The notes under the pieces: generated by a model
Databases searched by the model: none
Told to the model about the DNA's origin: nothing
What the model saw: only the letters and a program-made list of their open reading frames with translations
Translations under genes and position numbers: made by a program
NCBI GenBank assembly: GCA_049521915.1
Contig: JBEKOI010000073.1
Coordinates: forward strand, 1-14,720
DNA from: Bog-756 sp049521915
Lineage (GTDB): Bacteria; Actinomycetota; Acidimicrobiia; Acidimicrobiales; RAAP-2
Length of the DNA stretch: 14,720 nt
Direction: 5' to 3'
Shown here: in pieces, positions 1 to 6,711 of the stretch
Numbering within the stretch: position 1 is the stretch's first letter
How the letters are laid out: each line of letters starts with the position of its first letter

Positions 1-1
1 G

Positions 2-1018
2 CCGGTGACGACGTTCACCGACGCCTTCACCCGCTCACTGCTCCGGCATGCTGAGACCGATCCGCGCATCGTGGCCATCACCGCGGCCATGGCCGGCCCC
101 ACCGGGCTCCTCCCATTCGAGGCCCGGTTCCCGGACCGCTTCATCGACGTGGGCATCGCCGAGCAGCACGCGGTGACGGCCGCGGCCGGCATGGCCATGG
201 CCGGTATGCGTCCGGTGGTGGCGGTCTACTCGACCTTCTTCAGCCGCGCCTTCGACCAGGCCAATCTCGATGTCGGGCTCCACCGCCTCCCCGTGGTCAT
301 GGTGCTCGACCGGGCCGGCATCACCGGCGACGACGGGCCCAGCCACCATGGGGTCCTGGACATGGCGTTGGCCCTGTCGATCCCCGGCATGACGGTGTTC
401 GCCCCATCGTCGGCCGCCGAGGTCGAGGTCATGCTGACCGAGGCACTGAGGCTCGACGGCCCTTCGGTCATCCGCTTCCCGAAGACCCCGGCCCCCTGGG
501 TCCCCCCGGGGACGGTCGGGTCGGGCCTGCACGCCCGCCGCACCAGGGCGGGAGACGGCTCGGTCTGCATCCTGGCCGTCGGCAAGATGCTCACGGCGGC
601 CGAGTCGGCGGCCGACGAATTGCTCGGGGAGGGGATCCGAGCGACGGTCTGGGACGTCAGGGTGGTATCGGAACCCGATCAGGACATGCTGGACGACGCC
701 GCTCGCCACCGCGTGGTGATCACGGCCGAGGACGGCATCCGCCAGGGGGGAGCCGGCATGTTCGTGGCCGACGCCCTCCGCAGCTCGGTCGGTGATGGCA
801 TCGCCCCCCCGGTCATCTTGCTCGGGACGCCGCGTTCGTTCATCGCCCAGGACAAGCCCGATCGCATCCTGGCCGCTCTCGGGCTCGACGGACCCGGGTT
901 GGCCCGCTCGGCCCGCGAAGCGTTGGGGGCTATGGGCGAGGAGCCCCACGGGAGCGGTCCGGCCGGCCCGTCGGCGACCCTTCCGGCCACGGTGATCACC
1001 AACGACGTGCTCGACTGA
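2..1018 (+). CDS. dxs: 1-deoxy-D-xylulose-5-phosphate synthase, C-terminal part (5' end outside window)
   Basis: This is the second half of DXS, the thiamine-diphosphate enzyme that condenses pyruvate and glyceraldehyde 3-phosphate in the first step of the cytoplasmic MEP isoprenoid pathway. The visible 338 or so residues cover the transketolase pyrimidine-binding domain and the C-terminal domain. Diagnostic stretches are DVGIAEQHAV (containing the catalytic Glu), VAVYSTF, LDRAGITGDDGPSHHG and the end motif LLGTPRSFIAQDKPDRIL. Full DXS is about 620-650 residues, so roughly 300 N-terminal residues lie left of the window. A GTG at 5 could be read as a start, but it falls where the linker to the pyrimidine domain is expected and has no visible ribosome-binding site, so I treat it as internal. 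A split transketolase-like gene remains possible. The last 40 residues are a Pro/Gly/Ala-rich tail after the conserved core. Confidence 0.93.
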   Translation, partial: PVTTFTDAFTRSLLRHAETDPRIVAITAAMAGPTGLLPFEARFPDRFIDVGIAEQHAVTAAAGMAMAGMRPVVAVYSTFFSRAFDQANLDVGLHRLPVVMVLDRAGITGDDGPSHHGVLDMALALSIPGMTVFAPSSAAEVEVMLTEALRLDGPSVIRFPKTPAPWVPPGTVGSGLHARRTRAGDGSVCILAVGKMLTAAESAADELLGEGIRATVWDVRVVSEPDQDMLDDAARHRVVITAEDGIRQGGAGMFVADALRSSVGDGIAPPVILLGTPRSFIAQDKPDRILAALGLDGPGLARSAREALGAMGEEPHGSGPAGPSATLPATVITNDVLD

Positions 1019-1052
1019 GCCCCTGGTCGGCGAGCTCGATGGGCTGGGGTCG

Positions 1053-1070
1053 TGGCGGTGGTTGCCGCCA
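1053..1070 (+). terminator. Possible terminator hairpin after dxs
   Basis: An inverted repeat TGGCGG / CCGCCA with a 6-nt loop lies 35 bp after the dxs stop and just before the operator-like site of the next gene. There is no T-tract, which is common in GC-rich actinobacteria. The stem is only 6 bp, so this is a weak call. Confidence 0.3.
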
Positions 1071-1074
1071 GAAT

Positions 1075-1088
1075 GGAAACGTGTTCTA
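1075..1088 (+). promoter_or_regulatory. KstR-like operator half-match upstream of fadD19-like gene
   Basis: GGAAACGTGTTCTA ends 11 bp before the ATG of the ligase gene. The published core of the mycobacterial KstR operator is TNNAACNNGTTNNA, often TAGAACNNGTTCTA. Here the AAC, GTT and CTA parts match and the outer left half (GGA instead of TAG) does not. KstR is the TetR-family repressor of cholesterol side-chain genes, which suits the downstream FadD19-like gene. KstR itself is not in this window, so assignment to it is inference. Confidence 0.42.
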
Positions 1089-1099
1089 CTGACTGCCCG

Positions 1100-2746
1100 A
1101 TGACGACGTTCAACCTCGCTGATCTGTTCGAGGCCACCGTTGACGCCTACGGCGACCGGGAGTACCTGGTGGCAGCCGGGGAGCGCCGCACCTACGCACA
1201 GATGGAGGAGAGGGCCAACCGGCTCGCCCACTATCTGGCCGACCAAGGTGTCGGGCCCGGTGACCATGTCGGGATCTACTCGCTGAACAGCGTGGAGTGG
1301 GTCGAGACGGCCTGGGCCGTGTTCAAGCTCCGGGCGGTGTGGATCAACATCAACTACCGCTACGTCAAGGACGAGCTCCGGTACCTGTTCACCAATGCCG
1401 ACCTGGTGGCCCTGGTCTACCAGGCCGAATTCGGTCCCCAGGTGGCCGAGCTGCTCCCCGAGCTGCCGGGGCTCCGGCTGCTGGTCACCATCGAGGACGG
1501 CTCCGATGTGGCCCAGCCGCAAGGGGCGGTGCCCTACGAGGAGGCCATGGCCGCCGGCGGTCCCGACCGGGATTTCGCCCCCCGCTCGAACGACGACCAC
1601 TACATCCTGTACACGGGCGGGACCACGGGTATGCCCAAAGGGGTGGTGTGGAGGCACGAGGATGTCTTCTACGCGCTGGGGGGCGGGGTCGACCCGACCA
1701 CCAACACCCGGGTCCAGCGCCCCGAGGAGATGGTCGAGAAGGGGCGCAACGGCCCACTCACCCTGCTGCCCATCGCCCCGTTGATGCACGGTGCCACCCA
1801 GTGGTGCATCATGGGCCAGAGCTTCGTCGGCAACCGGACCATCCTCGTCCCCAAGTTCGATCCCCACACGGTGTGGCGGCTGGTCGAGAGCGAGAAGGCC
1901 AACTCGGTCATGATCACCGGCGACGCCATGGGGAAGCCTCTCATCGAAGCGCTCGACGATCCCGATGTGTCCTACGACCTCAGCTCGCTCCTGGCGGTGA
2001 CCTCGTCGGCGGCCCTGTTCTCCGCACCGGTCAAGGACGCCTTCTTCGAACACTTCCCGAACCTGGTCATCGTCGACGCCGTCGGGTCCTCGGAGTCGGG
2101 CAACAACGGCATGGCCACCATGGGCAAGGGCGATACCGCCATGAAGAGCGGGCCCACGGTGACCGTGCTCGGCAACACCGTGGTCTTCGACGAGGAGCTG
2201 AAGCCGGTCGTGCCCGGTTCCGGGGTGACCGGCAAGATCGCCCGTTCCGGCGACATACCCGTCGGCTACTACAACGATCCGGTCAAGACGGCCGAGGTGT
2301 TCATCGACGTCGACGGGACCCGCTACGTGATGCCCGGCGACTTCGCCACCGTGGAGGCCGACGGCTCGATCACCCTGCTCGGGCGCGGCTCGGTGTCCAT
2401 CAACTCCGGGGGGGAGAAGATCTTCCCCGAGGAGGTCGAGTCGGCGGTGCGCTCCCATCCCGAGGTGTTCGACGCCATCGTGGTCGGAGCCCCCGACGAT
2501 CGATGGGGACAGCGGGTGGCGGCCATCATCCAGCCGCGGGCCCAGCGGCATCCGACCCTCGAGGACATCCAGGCCCACTGCCGCGAGGCCATCGCCGGCT
2601 ACAAGGTGCCGCGCCAGCTCCACGTGGTCGAGTCCATCGTGCGCTCACCCAGCGGGAAACCGGACTACCGGTGGGCGGCGGAGATCGTGGCCGAGGTGCC
2701 CGAGGAGACCGACAGCGGAGGCCAGCGGACTTCCTCGGGAAGCTGA
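1100..2746 (+). CDS. fadD19: FadD19-like steroid side-chain acyl-CoA synthetase
   Basis: ATP-dependent CoA ligase of the ANL superfamily, 548 residues. It forms an acyl-adenylate and then a CoA thioester; FadD19 enzymes do this on the C8 carboxylated sterol side chain before beta-oxidation. The P-loop YTGGTTGMPKG is at residues 171-181, an acid-binding SSES-type motif is in the middle (VGSSESG), the hinge segment LGRGSVSINSGGEK marks the C-terminal domain, and the catalytic Lys of PSGKPDYRW is about residue 520. Stretches such as WRHED, MHGATQ, TGDAMGKPL and SINSGGEK are those I recall from mycobacterial FadD19 rather than generic FadD proteins. The ATG at 1100 is chosen because MTTFNLADL matches the family N-terminus; frames open upstream (GTG 1052, ATG 1073) would cover the operator-like site. 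The isochorismatase-fold gene follows after 33 bp, probably in one transcript. The substrate is inferred from similarity and from the igr-like operon nearby. Confidence 0.87.
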   Translation: MTTFNLADLFEATVDAYGDREYLVAAGERRTYAQMEERANRLAHYLADQGVGPGDHVGIYSLNSVEWVETAWAVFKLRAVWININYRYVKDELRYLFTNADLVALVYQAEFGPQVAELLPELPGLRLLVTIEDGSDVAQPQGAVPYEEAMAAGGPDRDFAPRSNDDHYILYTGGTTGMPKGVVWRHEDVFYALGGGVDPTTNTRVQRPEEMVEKGRNGPLTLLPIAPLMHGATQWCIMGQSFVGNRTILVPKFDPHTVWRLVESEKANSVMITGDAMGKPLIEALDDPDVSYDLSSLLAVTSSAALFSAPVKDAFFEHFPNLVIVDAVGSSESGNNGMATMGKGDTAMKSGPTVTVLGNTVVFDEELKPVVPGSGVTGKIARSGDIPVGYYNDPVKTAEVFIDVDGTRYVMPGDFATVEADGSITLLGRGSVSINSGGEKIFPEEVESAVRSHPEVFDAIVVGAPDDRWGQRVAAIIQPRAQRHPTLEDIQAHCREAIAGYKVPRQLHVVESIVRSPSGKPDYRWAAEIVAEVPEETDSGGQRTSSGS

Positions 2747-2779
2747 GCGGGCCAGGCCCGAGGCGGCAGGAAGCGTTCC

Positions 2780-3412
2780 GTGCCCATCGATCTGAGCGAG
2801 CTGGCCGCGCCGCAGGCGTGCGCGGTGCTGACCATGGAGATCCAGCGTGGCGTCGTCGGTGATCTGAGCTCGTTCCCACAACTGGCCGAGGCGGCCGACC
2901 GGGTCGGCGTGGTAGCCAACACCGCCAGGCTGCTGACCGCGGCCAGAACGTTCGGCATCCCCGTCGTGCACTGCACGGCCGAGTTCCGGGCCGACCGGGC
3001 CGGGACCACGGTGAACTGCCAGCTGGTGGCGGCCGTCCTCCGGAATCCCGATCATCTCCTGTCGGGCACGGCGGCCACCGAGCTCGTTGCGGGCCTGGGT
3101 CCCGAGCCGACAGACCTTGTCTCGTCCCGGCTCCACGGGGTCTCCCCCTTCACCGGCACCTCCCTCGACACCTGGCTGCGCAACCTCGGGGTCCGGACGG
3201 TGGTGGCCACCGGGGTGTCGGTCAACCTCGGGATCCTCGGACTGGCCATCGAAGCCGTCAACCTCGGGTACCGGGTGGTGGTGCCACGCGACACCGTGGC
3301 CGGCATCCCCGCCGACTATGCCGATGCCGTCCTCGACAACACGTTCCCGTTGATCTCGACGGTGACCACGGCCGGCGGCCTCATCGAAGCATGGGGGCGG
3401 CCGTCTTCGTGA
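2780..3412 (+). CDS. Isochorismatase-fold (cysteine hydrolase family) protein with degenerate catalytic triad
   Basis: A 210-residue protein of usual length for the isochorismatase/nicotinamidase fold. It keeps the family layout: a first strand followed by MEIQ, then SPFTGTSLDTWLRNLGVRTVVATGV and GYRVVVPRDTV. Active members use an Asp-Lys-Cys triad. Here the Asp position is Glu20 (TMEIQ), the Lys position before SPF is Leu118 (Arg117 beside it), and the nucleophile Cys position is Gly151 (VNLGILG). It is therefore unlikely to be a classical hydrolase and may bind a ligand, act as a partner subunit, or use different chemistry. The GTG start at 2780 follows a GCAGGAAG ribosome-binding site. It lies 33 bp after the FadD19-like gene, suggesting a role near steroid or acyl-CoA metabolism. 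Its last four codons and stop lie inside the first unit of a 33-bp tandem repeat array. Confidence 0.8.
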   Translation: MPIDLSELAAPQACAVLTMEIQRGVVGDLSSFPQLAEAADRVGVVANTARLLTAARTFGIPVVHCTAEFRADRAGTTVNCQLVAAVLRNPDHLLSGTAATELVAGLGPEPTDLVSSRLHGVSPFTGTSLDTWLRNLGVRTVVATGVSVNLGILGLAIEAVNLGYRVVVPRDTVAGIPADYADAVLDNTFPLISTVTTAGGLIEAWGRPSS

Positions 3413-3526
3413 CGACCGGTTGCCGGAGCGGAGCCGTCTTCGTGACGACCGGTTGCCGGAGCGGAGCCGTCGTCGTGACGACCGGTTGCCGGAGCGGAGC
3501 CGTCGTCGTGACGACCCGTCACCGGA
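3400..3526. repeat. 33-bp tandem repeat array between convergent genes
   Basis: Units start at 3400, 3433, 3466 and 3499. Units 1 and 2 are identical; unit 3 differs by one base (GTCTTC becomes GTCGTC); unit 4 is cut to 28 bp with three further differences. Each unit begins GCCGTC and contains GTGACGACCGG, then TTGCCGGAGCGGA. Two small inverted repeats recur in every unit: GTCGTC-GT-GACGAC (perfect in units 3 and 4, one mismatch in 1 and 2) and CCGG-TTG-CCGG. The array starts within the isochorismatase-like gene, includes its TGA at 3410-3412, and ends 10 bp before the stop of the oppositely oriented flavin monooxygenase gene. It may serve as a two-way transcription end point or be a local slippage expansion. 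Confidence 0.93.
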
Positions 3527-3536
3527 ATTTCCGCAT

Positions 3537-4760
3537 CTAGAGGGTCCGGGTACCGTCCAACTGGATCATGGCGTTGGTCGGCAGCTCCTCCACCGTGATG
3601 TCGGGGACCGGGAAGTTGAAGTCCTTGTACTTCCGCTGGGCCGTCTGGCGGTACCGGGTGGTCGAGTGGATCGGGTCGGCATCGAACTGCGGGATCACCT
3701 TGGACCCGAAGACCTCGAGCATCTCGTGCACTTCGTCTTCCATGAACGAGTCCGACGGCAACCCGAACACCAGTTGGTCGCAGCCGACTGCCTGGTACTT
3801 GGTCACCTGCTCGGCCACCTCGTCGGGTTCGCCGCACAGCAGCCAGCCCCCCTCGATGAGGTAGTCGAGCATGGCCTCGTCGGTGATGGTGTGGGGCCTC
3901 TCGGGCCAGACGGGCACGCCCTCTTGATGGGGGATCGTGTCGTGGTAGTTGCAGACCAGGGAGTAGAGGTAGCCACGACCGCGACGCAGCGCCACCTGTC
4001 TGGCCTTCTTCCTGTCGCTGAGGCAGATGACGGCGTTGGTCATCATCACGTTGTCGTTCTTGAACTGACCGAGGGGCTCGGTGCAGTTGGCGATCCCCTC
4101 CTTGTAAGCGTCGATGCGGCCCTTCAGGTTGTAGATGGGCTCGAAGTTGAAGGCGATGGCACCGATCCCCAGCTCACCGGCCTGGGTGAACGTACCCGGA
4201 TTGCCGCAGCCGACCCAGATGGGCGGGTGGCCCTTGCCCTGGTAGGGCTTGGGGAGGATGTTGTGCGGAAACGGGACGACGAAGCTCTCGCCCTCGTACA
4301 TGTAGTCCTTCTCCTCCCACATGCGGGGGATCTGGCGGATGACCTCGTTCCACTCCGCCTTGGTCGAGTTCTTGTCGAGGATGTTGAAGGCGGCGATCTC
4401 GTGACTGCCCGCCCCGCGTCCGGTCCCCCACTCGAACCGGCCCTCGAAGAGGTGATCGAGCATCGTGACCCGTTCGGCACACCGGACCGGGTGGTTGACC
4501 CGTGGCGAGATGTTCATGATGCCGGTTCCGACGTGGATGCGGTCGGTGGCGTGGGCCAGATACCCCATGACCACCTCGGGCGCCGACATGTGGCTGTACT
4601 CGGTCAGCGAATGGTGCTCGCCCACCCAGGCGTACTTCCAGTTGTACTTGTCGGCCTCGATCACGTAAGCGATCTCACGCTTGAGCATCTCGTGCTCGCA
4701 CTCGGGATCGTGGGCCGCTTGGCCAGGCAAGTAGCCGTTGAGAAAGACTCCGAACTCCAT
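3537..4760 (-). CDS. LLM-class (luciferase-like) flavin-dependent oxidoreductase
   Basis: A 407-residue luciferase-like monooxygenase with the TIM-barrel pattern: N-terminal MEFGVFLNGYLPG, then WVGEHH, a segment with VGTGI and NHPVR, AERVTMLDHLFEGRFEWGTG, and the late LLCGEPDEVAEQVTKY segment typical of the class. Such enzymes use FMN or F420; nothing in the sequence decides between these or names the substrate. The ATG at 4760 is preferred over upstream in-frame starts because it begins the conserved first strand and is preceded, 10 nt upstream, by a strong GAGAGGAG ribosome-binding site (complement of 4771-4778). The gene is divergent from the FadD17-like ligase and shares its operator-containing intergenic region. 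That suggests co-regulation and a role in oxidising a sterol or other hydrophobic intermediate; the role is inference. Confidence 0.87.
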   Translation of the reverse strand: MEFGVFLNGYLPGQAAHDPECEHEMLKREIAYVIEADKYNWKYAWVGEHHSLTEYSHMSAPEVVMGYLAHATDRIHVGTGIMNISPRVNHPVRCAERVTMLDHLFEGRFEWGTGRGAGSHEIAAFNILDKNSTKAEWNEVIRQIPRMWEEKDYMYEGESFVVPFPHNILPKPYQGKGHPPIWVGCGNPGTFTQAGELGIGAIAFNFEPIYNLKGRIDAYKEGIANCTEPLGQFKNDNVMMTNAVICLSDRKKARQVALRRGRGYLYSLVCNYHDTIPHQEGVPVWPERPHTITDEAMLDYLIEGGWLLCGEPDEVAEQVTKYQAVGCDQLVFGLPSDSFMEDEVHEMLEVFGSKVIPQFDADPIHSTTRYRQTAQRKYKDFNFPVPDITVEELPTNAMIQLDGTRTL

Positions 4761-4814
4761 CGCGGTGGTGCTCCTCTCGCTCCGCACTGGCGCCGTTTCA
4801 CGGTACACGCCGGT

Positions 4815-4843
4815 TTGATAAATTGCAACGCGTTCCATATTTG
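4815..4843 (+). promoter_or_regulatory. Candidate promoter for fadD17-like gene with the operator in its spacer
   Basis: TTGATA (4815-4820), a 17-bp spacer, then TATTTG (4838-4843) resembles a housekeeping promoter; the -10 match is imperfect. On the other strand TTGCAA (complement of 4823-4828), 17 bp, then TACCGT (4800-4805) could serve the divergent monooxygenase gene. The operator-like palindrome lies in the spacer of the first and over the -35 of the second. This AT-rich patch stands out from the GC-rich surroundings. Start sites are not proven. Confidence 0.4.
4824..4837 (+). promoter_or_regulatory. KstR-like operator between divergent monooxygenase and fadD17-like genes
   Basis: TGCAACGCGTTCCA fits the KstR core consensus TNNAACNNGTTNNA at every defined position. 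It lies 64 bp upstream of the monooxygenase ATG and 90 bp upstream of the ligase ATG, so one bound TetR-family dimer could control both. FadD17 genes belong to the KstR regulon in mycobacteria, which supports the reading. The repressor gene is not in the window. Confidence 0.55.
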
Positions 4844-4926
4844 TGCCTGGCCTGCCCCCGGACGGGCCTCATGCACCTACTGTCGGCGGCACACCGAGGC
4901 CCACCCGGCACGATCAGGGGGATGCG

Positions 4927-6594
4927 ATGCAGACCATCGACGAGTTGATCCGGCTGCGGGCCGGCGACGACCGCATCGGGCTCGCCTTTGCCGGGCGGAC
5001 CTGGACCCACGACGAGGTGGTGGCGGCCCAGGCCCAGCGGGCCGCCGTCCTCGAGTCGCTCCGTCAGCCCGGGCCGTTCCACGTCGCCCTCATGCTCGAC
5101 AACGTCCCGGAGTTCATCTTCTGGATGGGGGGAGCGGCCCTGGCCGGGGCGGTGACGGTCGGAGGCAATCCCACCCACCGCGGGGACGAGCTGGCCCGCG
5201 ACCTCTCCCACACCCAGTGCCAGGTGCTGGTCACCGACGATGCGTACCGCACGCTGGTCGAGGGGCACGACCTCGGCCCGGCCCTGCCGCCCGAACGGAT
5301 CCTGATCATCGACGACCCCTCGGGCGAGACCCGGCGCAACCCGGCCACCGCCTACGGACGCCTGCTCGGGGAGGCAGAGGGCGCGCCGCTCCCCGACCCG
5401 GCCACCACCGGCATCACCGACGAGTCGCTCGGGTACCTGCTGTTCACCTCGGGCACGTCGGGGGCACCGAAGGCCTGTCTCTGCAGCCAGGTGCGCATGG
5501 CCCGGATCGGATCCACGGTGGCCCAGATGTTCGAGCTGACCGCCGACGACGTCTGCTACGTGTCCATGCCGCTCTTCCACTCCAACGCACTGATGACAGC
5601 CTGGGCACCGGCACTGGCCGCCGGGTCGTCGATCGCCCTCCGCGAGCGGTTCAGCGCCTCGCAGTTCCTCCCCGACATCCGGAAGTACGGCGCCACCTAC
5701 TTCAACTACGTGGGCAAGCCGCTCTCCTACATCCTGGACACCCCCGAGCTCCCCGACGATGCCGACAACCCGCTACGACGGGTGTTCGGCAACGAGGCGG
5801 CCGAGGCCGACGTGGCCCGGTTCGCCACAAGGTTCGGCTGTGCCGTCCACGATGCCTACGGTTCCACCGAAGGCGGTGCCTCGGTGCAGCGCACGCCGGA
5901 CACGCCGCGGGGCGCACTCGGCCGCGCTCTCCCGGGGACCATGGTCGTCGATCCCGACACCGGTGAGGAGTGCCCGCGGGCCGTGTTCGATGCCGAGGGA
6001 CGCCTGCTCAACGCCGAAGAGGCCATCGGTGAGATGGTGAACCCGACCGGGGCCGCCGGGTTCGAGGGCTACTGGCGCAACGCCGAAGCGGAGGCGGCCA
6101 GGGTTCGCAACGGGTGGTACTGGACCGGAGACCTGGCCTACCGGGACGAGGACGACTTCTTCTACTTCGGCGGGCGGGACTACGACTGGCTGCGGGTCGA
6201 CGGGGAGAACTTCTCCGCCGCTCCCGTCGAGGAGCTCCTCCAACGGTACCCCGACGTGGTGCTGGCATCGGTCTACGCCGTGCCCGACACGGTCGTCGGC
6301 GACCAGGTGATGGCCGCCTTGCTCCTGGCCAACGGACGCCAGTTCGACCCCGACGGATTCGCCACCTTCCTGGCCGGCGAACAGGACATGGGAACCAAAT
6401 GGGCGCCGCGCTATGTCCGGATCAGCGATCGGTTGCCGGTGACAGCCACCACCAAGGTCCTCAAGCGGGTGCTCCGGGCCGAAGGGTGGCGATGCCACGA
6501 TCCGGTGTGGTGGCGGCCGGAGAAGGATGCGCCGTACCGACGGCTGCTCCCGGCCGACGCCGACGCCCTGGATCAGGCCGTCGCCGATCGCTGA
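4927..6594 (+). CDS. fadD17: FadD17-like steroid side-chain acyl-CoA synthetase
   Basis: A 555-residue ANL-superfamily ligase making CoA thioesters of steroid side-chain acids; FadD17 of mycobacteria was reported to act on C5 side chains. The P-loop TSGTSGAPK is at residues 174-182, the acid-binding motif is DAYGSTEGG, the hinge region includes YWTGDLAYRDEDDFFYFGGRD, and the catalytic Lys lies in TTKVLKR near residues 510-513. Several stretches (DDVCYVSMPLFHSNA, FSASQFLPDIRKYGATY, YVGKPLSYIL, PELPDDADNPLR) are those I recall from FadD17 rather than FadD19, so this is a different ligase from the one at 1100. The ATG at 4927 follows an AGGGGG ribosome-binding site six bases upstream and begins the family N-terminus; open frame upstream to 4843 would overlap the promoter. 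It is longer than FadD17 at the C-terminus by about 25 polar residues. The substrate is inferred. Confidence 0.87.
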   Translation: MQTIDELIRLRAGDDRIGLAFAGRTWTHDEVVAAQAQRAAVLESLRQPGPFHVALMLDNVPEFIFWMGGAALAGAVTVGGNPTHRGDELARDLSHTQCQVLVTDDAYRTLVEGHDLGPALPPERILIIDDPSGETRRNPATAYGRLLGEAEGAPLPDPATTGITDESLGYLLFTSGTSGAPKACLCSQVRMARIGSTVAQMFELTADDVCYVSMPLFHSNALMTAWAPALAAGSSIALRERFSASQFLPDIRKYGATYFNYVGKPLSYILDTPELPDDADNPLRRVFGNEAAEADVARFATRFGCAVHDAYGSTEGGASVQRTPDTPRGALGRALPGTMVVDPDTGEECPRAVFDAEGRLLNAEEAIGEMVNPTGAAGFEGYWRNAEAEAARVRNGWYWTGDLAYRDEDDFFYFGGRDYDWLRVDGENFSAAPVEELLQRYPDVVLASVYAVPDTVVGDQVMAALLLANGRQFDPDGFATFLAGEQDMGTKWAPRYVRISDRLPVTATTKVLKRVLRAEGWRCHDPVWWRPEKDAPYRRLLPADADALDQAVADR

Positions 6595-6642
6595 ACCGGC
6601 CGTTGCTCGCAACACTCGGCAAGGTGGGAGTACCGGCGCGCA

Positions 6643-6681
6643 CCAGCGGCGGCACCGGGGAGGTACCCGGGCCACCGCTGG
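6643..6681. terminator. Long GC-rich hairpin between convergent genes, likely two-way terminator
   Basis: The arms CCAGCGG (6643-6649) and CCGCTGG (6675-6681) enclose GGC/GCC and CCGGG/CCCGG pairs around a 6-nt loop (6660-6665). This makes 15 base pairs with one bulged A (6654) and one C-A mismatch (6650/6674). It sits 49 bp after the FadD17-like stop and 31 bp after the stop of the convergent propeller gene. There is no T-tract, which is usual for actinobacterial terminators. Confidence 0.62.
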
Positions 6682-6711
6682 GCGTCGGTCGGCCAGCCGC
6701 GGGGCGGAGGG

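Noticed and set aside
5..1018. GTG at position 5 as the true start of a short, split transketolase-like gene
   Set aside because: The position corresponds to the linker inside normal DXS and the frame stays open to the window edge; a partial dxs is simpler, although a split gene cannot be excluded.
35..2623. 862-codon open frame on the minus strand across dxs and the fadD19-like gene
   Set aside because: Its protein is rich in His, Gly, Asp and Val without family motifs, as expected for the antisense shadow of GC-rich genes; two well-supported genes occupy the plus strand.
3400..3526. CRISPR array
   Set aside because: Units are directly adjacent with no unique spacers, and no Cas genes are present.
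3420..5966. 848-codon plus-strand frame from the repeat array through the monooxygenase gene
   Set aside because: It is antisense to the monooxygenase and out of frame with the FadD17-like gene, with no recognisable domain.
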